Position numbers and translations under genes: made by a program. From Alphaproteobacteria bacterium (GTDB lineage Bacteria > Pseudomonadota > Alphaproteobacteria > JABAAW01), in contig JABAAS010000067.1 in the NCBI GenBank assembly GCA_014238625.1, positions 1 through 6,405 of the forward strand: a stretch of DNA of 6,405 nucleotides, in the 5' to 3' direction. This document shows, piece after piece, positions 1 through 4,668 of the stretch (its first letter is position 1; every line of letters begins with the position of its first letter). The notes beneath the pieces were generated by a model, which searched no databases, was not told the DNA's origin, and worked only from the letters and a program-made list of their open reading frames with translations.

Positions 1-708
1 GTATTAGGTGAGACTCAAGGTGAAACCCAAGCTGATACACAAGCTAATACTCTTCGCATAGGCGAACGCGCGAGCGCAAAGCTCGCTCCCTACGACCTAG
101 AGAAGAAACGAGAAGAGGCAGAGCTAGCCTTAGGGCAAGTGCTGGCAGGCAGACATATCAACGACAGGCAGCTTGCTAGCTACATCATGTATCCGGAGGT
201 TTTTCTGGATTTCATGCGCGCGCGCGAGCAGTTCGGTCCCGTTGAGACTCTACCAACCCCAGCTTACTTCTACGGCTTGCAGGCGGGACGCTCTATCTCC
301 GTGCAGATAGAGCGCGGCAAAACGCTCGAAATAGCATGCCAAGCCGTTGGGCTTGCAGACGAAAAAGGGCGCGTCAATGTCTTCTTCGAGCTCAACGGAC
401 AAACACGAGTGATCGCCGTTGATGACCGAACAATTGCCAAAGAGGGAACAAGGCGCAAAGCACAAGCAGGCAATCCTTATCATATAGGCTCGCCAATGCG
501 AGGGGCTATAGCAAAGCTGCTAACGAGGCTAGGCGCGAGAGTTGTAGCGGACTGCGACTTGCTAGCAATCGAGGCGATGAAAATAGAGAGTGTCGTCAAA
601 GCCGATAGAGCACTCGCTGAGAGTTGTATCGTTGCGGAAATTCTTGTCGCAGAAAATGATATGGTAGAGGCAGGCGACTTGTTGATAGTGTTGGAAGCTA
701 GCAATTGA
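1..708 (+). CDS. pyc: Pyruvate carboxylase, C-terminal part (5' end outside window)
   Basis: Biotin-dependent enzyme that carboxylates pyruvate to oxaloacetate in the cytoplasm, replenishing the TCA cycle. The frame is open from base 1, so only the last 235 residues are present; full-length enzymes of this family are roughly 1150 residues. Seen here: the end of the carboxyltransferase/PC tetramerisation region (YIMYPEVFLDF, LPTPAYFYGL at residues ~84-93, VFFELNGQTR), then a biotinyl carrier domain from GSPMRG (~163) to the end. The biotin attachment motif is EAMKIES, with the acceptor lysine at window residue 194 (codon 580-582). The stop is TGA at 706-708. A degenerate GETQ-type repeat lies near the left edge, in a region that is normally variable. 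The gene converges on the SDR gene with about 75 bp between them. An oxaloacetate decarboxylase alpha subunit also ends in a biotin domain, but the LPTPAYFYG and FFELNGQ stretches favour pyruvate carboxylase. Confidence 0.93.
   Translation, partial: VLGETQGETQADTQANTLRIGERASAKLAPYDLEKKREEAELALGQVLAGRHINDRQLASYIMYPEVFLDFMRAREQFGPVETLPTPAYFYGLQAGRSISVQIERGKTLEIACQAVGLADEKGRVNVFFELNGQTRVIAVDDRTIAKEGTRRKAQAGNPYHIGSPMRGAIAKLLTRLGARVVADCDLLAIEAMKIESVVKADRALAESCIVAEILVAENDMVEAGDLLIVLEASN
7..51 (+). repeat. Degenerate 12-bp in-frame tandem repeat inside pyc
   Basis: About 3.75 copies of a 12-bp unit, read as ggtgagactcaa, ggtgaaacccaa, gctgatacacaa, gctaatact. They encode (G/A)-(E/D/N)-T-Q units at window residues 3-17. 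The copies have diverged, so this is an older duplication than those in the phosphatase and pgk genes. More copies may lie left of the window. Confidence 0.75.
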
Positions 709-736
709 GTATCGGACTTCACAACAAAAGTAACAG

Positions 737-755
737 GATAAAACTGTACTTTATC
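737..755. terminator. Possible weak bidirectional terminator hairpin
   Basis: The inverted repeat gataaa/tttatc has a 7-nt loop and lies between the converging ends of pyc and the SDR gene. The stem is only 6 bp and AT-rich, with no clear U-tract beyond it, so this is a weak call based mainly on position. The rest of 709-783 shows nothing else recognisable. Confidence 0.25.
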
Positions 756-783
756 AATATCTGCGTTAGTCTATCTAACTGCT

Positions 784-1560
784 CTAAACGGCAGTCCAGC
801 CACCATCTATCACAATCGCCGAGCCAGTAATCAAGCAAGATGCGCGCGAGGCAAGAAAGACAACCGCCCCCATAATATCCTCTAACTCTCCAACCCTCCC
901 GAGCGGAGTGCGTGCGATAATAGATGCGCGTAGTTCTTCCGTCAAGTAAGGTTTTGTCATCTCAGTCAAAATGAAAGTCGGCGCAATAGAATTAACGCGT
1001 ATGCGATAAGCCGCCAGCTCTAATGCCATCGCCTTAGTCAAACCCTCAACGCCATGCTTGGAGGCGCAATAGACAGTGCGCTTCTCGCCCGCAACATGAC
1101 CCATCATCGATGAAATATTAATTATGGAGCCTTGCTTGCTCGCACCAGACATGCGTTTCGCTACAGCCTGCGAAAGAAAAAAAGTCGCTCGTAAGTTCAA
1201 GTCAACTATGCGATCGTAGACCTCTTCTTCGACATCGAAGAAATGCTGAGGGTGGTTAGTGCCAGCGTTATTAACCAAAATATCGAATGGCTGCTCGTTG
1301 AGTATTAGCTCTTTGACTTTTTTTGTATTCTGCAAATCGAGGGCGTGCGTCTCGACTGGAAAACCTCCCTCGGCGAACAAGCTTGCAGCCTGCTCCAGCC
1401 CTTTTTGATCGAGCGCAATGAGAGAAACTCGAGCTCCTGCTTGCGCGAGTGCGGCGGCGGCTGCCAAGCCCAAACCTCGCGAGGCACCGCTGATCAAGGC
1501 GCGCAAGCCGTGCAGGCTAAAGGAGGGAGTGCTCGGTAGAGTCGCTGTGCTTTGAGACAT
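784..1560 (-). CDS. Short-chain dehydrogenase/reductase (classical SDR), substrate unknown
   Basis: A 258-residue NAD(P)(H)-dependent oxidoreductase, cytoplasmic, of normal length for classical SDRs. Visible motifs: the cofactor glycine motif SGASRGLG (24-31), LVNNAG (95-100), the structural/catalytic Asn in LNL (N122), INISSMMG with the catalytic Ser at 151, and YCASK with Tyr164/Lys168 exactly 13 residues downstream. IAPTFILTEMT and the C-terminal TGSAIVIDGG follow. The complete catalytic tetrad implies an active enzyme. NSIAPTF-type members include sugar-acid dehydrogenases (gluconate 5-dehydrogenase and 2-deoxygluconate 3-dehydrogenase-like proteins), but the substrate cannot be assigned. 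The start is supported by AGGAAG (plus-strand 1565-1570) 4 nt upstream of ATG. It is the last gene of the pgk cluster, 26 bp after the phosphatase stop, and is probably co-transcribed. Unlike its neighbours it carries no short tandem repeat. Confidence 0.93.
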   Translation of the reverse strand: MSQSTATLPSTPSFSLHGLRALISGASRGLGLAAAAALAQAGARVSLIALDQKGLEQAASLFAEGGFPVETHALDLQNTKKVKELILNEQPFDILVNNAGTNHPQHFFDVEEEVYDRIVDLNLRATFFLSQAVAKRMSGASKQGSIINISSMMGHVAGEKRTVYCASKHGVEGLTKAMALELAAYRIRVNSIAPTFILTEMTKPYLTEELRASIIARTPLGRVGELEDIMGAVVFLASRASCLITGSAIVIDGGWTAV

Positions 1561-1586
1561 TTATCTTCCTAGTTTGACTACTCAGT

Positions 1587-2579
1587 TTAGTTTTTAGCGA
1601 TGAGCGCGAGAGCCTGCTCGTGCAACTCGCTACTAGCACAAGCCAGCACTTGCCCGCTTGATGATAGCGTTAATGGTTCGCCTTGCCAATCGCTGATAGA
1701 CCCACCCGCTCGCTCGACCAATAGGACTAATGGCAGAAAATCGTACGGCTGTAAGCCCGTTTCGAGCAGCATATCTATACCGCCACCAGCCAGTCGCACA
1801 TACATATAGCAATCATGCTCGTAGCGAGTGCTAGCAACCGCGCCCATCAGAGCCTGAGCTATGGATAGATGCGGGGGCTGTAGCGTCCTTTCAGCCTCGC
1901 CGATGCACAGACGCGCGCTTGCAAGATTGCGGCAACCACTAGTATTTAGCTGCTGCTGCTTGCCTCCGAGTTTATCCTCCTCCCAGCAAATTCCATTTCG
2001 AGTGGCAAAGAACCTCCGACAAGCCAAAGCTGGCATACTAACGCCGCTTGCCAGTAGCGAGCCCTGCTCGTCCAACCGGGCGAGTAGTATCCCGAACAGA
2101 GGAAAGCCAGAGATGAAGGCTTTTGTCCCATCGATCGGATCGATGACCCACAAAGCGGCTTTCCTTATGTTCGGAGAGTTAGCCGTAGCCGTAGCAGATT
2201 TGTCGTTACCAGACTTGTCGTTACCAGACTTGTTGTTACCAGACTTGTCGTTACCAGATTTGTCGTTATCAGATTTGTCGTTATCAGATTCGCCGCCGCG
2301 ACTCTGCGCCTCTTCCGCCCCCCGCTCCTCACCCAGCTCCTCGCCCAGCTCCTCACCTAGCAGAGAATCCTTTGGAAAGGCTTCTTGTATCTCAGCGCGT
2401 ATAGCTATCTCGGTAGCTCTATCGGCGAGCGTTACCGGCGAAGCATCGGCTTTCGCATGGACTTGCAAACTGCCGTGCTGCTCCATCTCATGAAAATAGT
2501 TGAGGGCGCAAGCCTCGCCTTTGGCAAAAGCCGAGCGCATACAGGCAAGGACTCGCTCGATGATAACCTCCTCGCTCAT
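1587..2579 (-). CDS. hisN: Inositol-monophosphatase-family phosphatase, HisN (histidinol-phosphatase)-like, with repeat insertion
   Basis: A 330-residue Mg2+-dependent phosphatase, cytoplasmic. Seen: KADASPVTLADRATE (43-57), GEE metal-ligand motif (75-77), WVIDPIDGTKAFISG (144-158) with the two metal-binding aspartates D147/D150 and T152, and TRYEHDCYMY (251-260) followed by GLQPYDF with D280 near the C-terminus. The spacing and wording of the C-terminal half resemble alphaproteobacterial HisN, which removes phosphate from histidinol phosphate; inositol or other sugar phosphates remain possible. Relatives are about 260 residues. The excess lies between the GEE motif and WVIDPIDGT, where a GEEL repeat (75-86) and six pentapeptides of S-(G/D)-N-(D/N)-K (98-127) are inserted, making a charged linker of about 60 residues. 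The ATG overlaps the pgk stop as ATGA, suggesting translational coupling. A GAAAGG lies upstream within pgk. Family call is firm; the HisN role is an inference. Confidence 0.85.
   Translation of the reverse strand: MSEEVIIERVLACMRSAFAKGEACALNYFHEMEQHGSLQVHAKADASPVTLADRATEIAIRAEIQEAFPKDSLLGEELGEELGEERGAEEAQSRGGESDNDKSDNDKSGNDKSGNNKSGNDKSGNDKSATATANSPNIRKAALWVIDPIDGTKAFISGFPLFGILLARLDEQGSLLASGVSMPALACRRFFATRNGICWEEDKLGGKQQQLNTSGCRNLASARLCIGEAERTLQPPHLSIAQALMGAVASTRYEHDCYMYVRLAGGGIDMLLETGLQPYDFLPLVLLVERAGGSISDWQGEPLTLSSSGQVLACASSELHEQALALIAKN
2196..2285. repeat. 15-bp tandem repeat, six copies, in the phosphatase gene
   Basis: Six head-to-tail copies of a 15-bp unit on the plus strand (agatttgtcgttacc, agacttgtcgttacc and single-base variants), with a partial seventh start after 2285. 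On the minus strand it encodes six pentapeptides SDNDK, SDNDK, SGNDK, SGNNK, SGNDK, SGNDK (residues 98-127). The two copies nearest the gene's 5' end share one variant (ttatc) and the others share ttacc, as expected from stepwise duplication. Every unit is in frame. Confidence 0.95.
2325..2360. repeat. 12-bp tandem repeat, three copies, at the phosphatase GEE motif
   Basis: Three copies on the plus strand: ctcctcacccag, ctcctcgcccag, ctcctcacctag. On the minus strand they read as GEEL, GEEL, GEER (residues 75-86), so the unit duplicates the family's metal-ligand GEE motif itself. Confidence 0.85.
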
Positions 2580-4051
2580 GCTAGTTGCATCCTTTCTTTA
2601 CAGAGTCGCAGAGCTCGTAGTGCTGGCATTTCTCTCTCGGTCAGCAGCTCCAAGAACGCGCCGCCGCCGAGCGATATATGTGTAAAATCCTCAGCAACGC
2701 CCGCTCGCTCTAGGGCGGCTATGGTATCTCCGCCGCCGCATATACTAATCAACTTACCGTGCCTGCTCATCTTTGCGAGGAATCGCAGCACGCGCAGGCT
2801 AGAGGCATCGTAAGGGGGTCGTTCGAAGACGCCTAGCGGACCATTCACGATCACGCGAGTGCCTGCTTGCTGCTGGGCTGTTTTTGCGAGCAAGCTCTCG
2901 ATGGCGAGGCAACTTTTCGGACCAATGTCCCACAGGGCTCTGCTAGCCCTCTCTACCTCGACAATCTCTGGCGAGCTGCTTGGATCAAAGCTTCCATCGG
3001 CGTTGATATTTTTTGGCGCGAGTGCGGCATCGCTAGGCAATATGATTTCGCAATTTTTTTGCCGCTCGGCGTCCGCCTCTAACTCGCGAGCTATCTGCAA
3101 CTCGTTCTGTGAGAAGCTGTTTGCGAAACTGTTTGCTAAGTTTTTATTTTCCAACATATTACCCAACCTACCTTTAACCGCGAGCATGCAGTTAGCCATA
3201 TTGCCGCCAAGCACCAGCGCCGAGCAGCGCTTTAGCAACGATCGCAGTAGCATTATTTTTGTGGAGACTTTTGCTCCTCCCAACAGCGCGATATTTTTCT
3301 GCTCGCCGAGCTCTAGTAGCGGCAGTAGCCGTTCGAGCTCACCTTCGAGCGAGCAACCGACATAGGAGGGCAATAGGGTCGTGATTGCGCTGGTGGATGC
3401 GTGCGCGCGGTGGCATACCGAGAAAGCGTCGTTGACGAAGAGCTCTGCTTTGGCAGCGAGGTTTGCGGCGAACTCTATCGAGTCTTGCTCTTCACCCTTA
3501 TGGAAACGCAGATTTTCGAACAATCCTATGGCTTTTTTTTCGGCTGTTTTTTCGGCTGTTTTTTCGGCTGTTTTTTCGCCCCCAGCGCGTCTTGTGCTGC
3601 CTGCTCCTAGCCGAGCGAGCGTTGCTTGATCGAGCGCGCCGCTTTTTTGGCTATCTCCGAGGAAGATAACCTCGCGCTGCCATCTTCTCTCTAGGTGCGG
3701 TAGCAGACGTTGTAGCGACAGCTCCTCTCGGCGCTCGCCCATCGGACGCCCGAGGTGCGAGCAGAGTATCAGTGGCTGCGGTGAGACTTGCTCGATTAGC
3801 GGTATCACCGCGTCGATGCGAGCGAGGCTTAGTGGCTCGGCTATGGCTGCCTGTCGCTGCTCGAGACTGTGGCTTGCCAGAGGCACATTCAAATCGATGC
3901 GCGCGAGAACTACTTTACCAGCCTCCAGTCCTCGAGCTCGTTTAGCTTTCTCGAACAGCGGTAGCTCTGCGAGCGATGTGGCTGCGATTTTAGCACTCGA
4001 TGCGGGCGGGCGGCTATAGGTGCTATGAGAGAGACTAGGCATGTTAGCCAT
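2576..4051 (-). CDS. pgk: Phosphoglycerate kinase
   Basis: Interconverts 1,3-bisphosphoglycerate + ADP and 3-phosphoglycerate + ATP in glycolysis/gluconeogenesis; cytoplasmic. 491 residues against about 390-420 in most bacteria. Motifs in order: RIDLNVP (51-57), SHLGRP (98-103), ENLRF (179-183), VNDAFSVCHRAH (206-217), GGAKVSTK (258-265), NGPLGVFE (403-410), GGGDT (439-443) and LGGGAFLE (461-468). All substrate and nucleotide-binding landmarks are present, so it should be active. The extra length comes from an N-terminal extension (RIDLNVP normally begins around residue 20), an insertion around 60-77, an EKTA repeat loop (159-174) just before ENLRF, and a FANS duplication (306-313). The ATG at 4051 is chosen because an in-frame stop lies about 30 nt upstream and no ATG, GTG or TTG sits closer to the conserved core, except Met4. 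The Shine-Dalgarno is weak. It is first in the cluster and overlaps the next gene by 4 nt. Confidence 0.97.
   Translation of the reverse strand: MANMPSLSHSTYSRPPASSAKIAATSLAELPLFEKAKRARGLEAGKVVLARIDLNVPLASHSLEQRQAAIAEPLSLARIDAVIPLIEQVSPQPLILCSHLGRPMGERREELSLQRLLPHLERRWQREVIFLGDSQKSGALDQATLARLGAGSTRRAGGEKTAEKTAEKTAEKKAIGLFENLRFHKGEEQDSIEFAANLAAKAELFVNDAFSVCHRAHASTSAITTLLPSYVGCSLEGELERLLPLLELGEQKNIALLGGAKVSTKIMLLRSLLKRCSALVLGGNMANCMLAVKGRLGNMLENKNLANSFANSFSQNELQIARELEADAERQKNCEIILPSDAALAPKNINADGSFDPSSSPEIVEVERASRALWDIGPKSCLAIESLLAKTAQQQAGTRVIVNGPLGVFERPPYDASSLRVLRFLAKMSRHGKLISICGGGDTIAALERAGVAEDFTHISLGGGAFLELLTEREMPALRALRLCKERMQLA
3113..3136. repeat. 12-bp duplication in pgk
   Basis: Two adjacent 12-bp copies on the plus strand, gaagctgtttgc and gaaactgtttgc, differing at one base and followed by a decayed third (taagttttta). 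On the minus strand they encode ANSF-ANSF (Pgk residues 306-313), in frame. Confidence 0.75.
3535..3578. repeat. 12-bp tandem repeat with A6 tracts in pgk
   Basis: About 3.7 perfect copies of ttttttcggctg on the plus strand, preceded by two further T residues (T8 at 3533-3540). Read on the minus strand this gives EKTA, EKTA, EKTA, EKKA (Pgk residues 159-174), placed just before the conserved ENLRF motif. Perfect identity between copies points to recent expansion or homogenisation. Each unit brings an A6 run into the coding strand. Confidence 0.93.
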
Positions 4052-4075
4052 GCTAGACTTTTTCGCGCTAGTTGT

Positions 4076-4103
4076 GAATTAGAGTTTCGCTATTTCCTGT
4101 CAA
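4076..4103 (-). promoter_or_regulatory. Candidate pgk promoter
   Basis: On the minus strand a perfect TTGACA -35 (plus 4098-4103) is followed after 16 nt by TAATTC (4076-4081). A better TCTAAT hexamer overlaps it at 4078-4083 but has a spacing of only 14. Transcription would start around 4070, giving a leader of about 20 nt for pgk and its two followers. The -35 is convincing; the -10 register is uncertain. Confidence 0.5.
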
Positions 4104-4156
4104 GCGAGCACTAGCTATTTAGAGACTAGTATTGGCGATGCTTTAGGGCTATAGTC

Positions 4157-4188
4157 TTGACGATTATAGGAAGGCTAGTGCCTACTAT
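4157..4188 (+). promoter_or_regulatory. Possible tRNA-Ser promoter
   Basis: TTGACG (4157-4162) lies upstream of TACTAT (4183-4188), which ends 6 nt before the mature tRNA 5' end. The 20-nt spacing is longer than usual for a sigma-70-type promoter, so the -35 and -10 may not belong together. The call rests partly on the tRNA needing a promoter in this short gap. Confidence 0.3.
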
Positions 4189-4194
4189 TTATAC

Positions 4195-4279
4195 GGAGGG
4201 TTGGCAGAGTGGTAATGCAACGGATTGCTAATCCGTCTACCCTTCCCGGGTAGCGGGGGTTCGAGTCCCCCACCCTCCG
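4195..4279 (+). tRNA. tRNA-Ser (anticodon GCU)
   Basis: Class II tRNA of 85 nt. The acceptor stem GGAGGGT (4195-4201) pairs fully with ACCCTCC (4272-4278), and the discriminator is G4279, as expected for serine. Other parts: a short D-arm (GCA/TGC), anticodon stem ACGGA/TCCGT with loop TTGCTAA and anticodon GCT at 4227-4229, long variable arm CTACCC/GGGTAG, and T-arm GGGGG-TTCGAGT-CCCCC. It reads AGC and AGU codons. The 3' CCA is not encoded (the next bases are TAG), so it must be added by CCA-adding enzyme. Its 3' end faces the AT-rich region. Confidence 0.97.
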
Positions 4280-4314
4280 TAGCTTGTATTTTTGGTTGCA
4301 TAAATAAAAACTTG

Positions 4315-4343
4315 TTGACATAATTTTATCTAAGTGTTTCATT
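4315..4343 (+). promoter_or_regulatory. Possible promoter of the small DUF2188-like gene
   Basis: A perfect TTGACA (4315-4320) lies in AT-rich DNA about 70 nt before the small gene. The hexamer 17 nt downstream (TTCATT, 4338-4343) matches the -10 consensus at only three positions. A TATGAA at 4356-4361 is a better -10 but has no matching -35. The gene could also be read through from the tRNA. Confidence 0.28.
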
Positions 4344-4386
4344 GTTGAGGTTCAGTATGAATCCAGCAATTTAGAGAGGTGCTATA

Positions 4387-4560
4387 ATGGCAAAGGATGT
4401 AATCAGCGTAGTGGTATTTAAAGATGGCTGGGGAGTTAAGGAAAGTGATAGCGGTCGCATTGTCAGGCTGTTCCCCAAGAGAGAAGAGGCTATAGAGTTT
4501 GCTGAGAAACTAGCGAAAGAGAAGGGCTTTGAGGTCTCTATCGAAGACGGTTTTGACTAG
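4387..4560 (+). CDS. Small DUF2188-like protein (57 residues)
   Basis: ATG at 4387, TAG at 4558-4560, preceded by a good Shine-Dalgarno (AGAGAGG, 4373-4379) with 7 nt spacing. The product starts MAKDVISVVVFKDGWGVKES and continues with FPKREEAIEFAEKLAKEKG and SIEDG. The pattern is a short strand with a DGW-V motif, a K/R-EEAI--A--LA helix and a final strand ending in a glycine. This is how DUF2188 proteins read (HVVP..DGW.V......T..EAI..A..LA). The family's function is unknown. No signal peptide or membrane segment is visible. Composition is intermediate between the left and right parts of the window. It stands alone between the tRNA gene and a strong hairpin, so it is probably a single-gene transcript or a cargo gene next to the tRNA. 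Confidence 0.8.
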   Translation: MAKDVISVVVFKDGWGVKESDSGRIVRLFPKREEAIEFAEKLAKEKGFEVSIEDGFD

Positions 4561-4568
4561 TGGTTGCT

Positions 4569-4608
4569 CGGAGGGGAGGGGAGGACTCCGCGTCCCCCCC
4601 CCTCTCCG
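4569..4608. terminator. Very strong G/C hairpin after the small gene
   Basis: The 5' arm (4569-4586, G-rich) pairs with the 3' arm (4592-4608, containing nine consecutive C). The stem is about 17 bp with one G-T wobble, one A-C mismatch, one bulged A and a 5-nt loop (TCCGC, 4587-4591). It begins 8 nt after the small gene's stop. It is followed by T-rich but not purely T sequence (ttgcattatatt), so it fits an imperfect intrinsic terminator. The same bases form runs GG-A-GGGG-A-GGGG-A-GG, which could fold as a two-tetrad G-quadruplex. An attachment-site remnant is an alternative. Confidence 0.55.
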
Positions 4609-4609
4609 T

Positions 4610-4633
4610 TGCATTATATTCTGCATTATATTC
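4610..4633. repeat. Perfect 12-bp tandem duplication upstream of the DUF488 gene
   Basis: Two identical adjacent copies of tgcattatattc (4610-4621 and 4622-4633), directly between the strong hairpin and the candidate -35 box of the DUF488 gene. It could be an operator with two half sites on one helical face (12-bp spacing) or simply a recent duplication. Confidence 0.85.
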
Positions 4634-4662
4634 TTGGCAAACAAAACTGGCAGTGTTACGAT
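4634..4662 (+). promoter_or_regulatory. Candidate promoter of the DUF488 two-gene unit
   Basis: TTGGCA (4634-4639, 5 of 6 to the -35 consensus), 17 nt, then TACGAT (4657-4662, 4 of 6 to the -10 consensus). The expected start point, 6-8 nt after the -10, falls on or beside the ATG at 4669. The mRNA would then be leaderless or nearly so, consistent with the lack of a Shine-Dalgarno there. Confidence 0.5.
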
Positions 4663-4668
4663 GTTGTA

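Noticed and set aside
62..88. Inverted repeat gcgag/ctcgc
   Set aside because: Five-base arms inside coding sequence; gcgag/ctcgc words are common throughout the GC-richer part of the window.
2196..2360. Possible CRISPR-like array
   Set aside because: The repeats are contiguous 12- and 15-bp units without unique spacers, and lie in frame inside an enzyme gene.
1861..2493. Plus-strand open frame of 210 codons with a DLSLP repeat
   Set aside because: It is the antisense shadow of the phosphatase gene; the repeat is the 15-bp repeat read on the other strand. No family motif or ribosome site.
2859..3365. Plus-strand open frame of 168 codons, serine-rich
   Set aside because: Antisense to conserved Pgk coding sequence, and low-complexity Ser/Ala composition typical of shadow frames.
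4110..4182. Small dyads actag/ctagt and aggc-tagt-gcct in the pgk-tRNA gap, considered as operators
   Set aside because: Arms of only 4-5 bp with no repeated spacing; not enough to claim a regulator site.
4564..4668. Upstream extension of the DUF488 open frame
   Set aside because: It translates through the G/C hairpin and the 12-bp duplication to give a proline/glycine-rich and LHYILHYIL tail with no domain similarity. The promoter-like sequence and ATG at 4669 give a better start.
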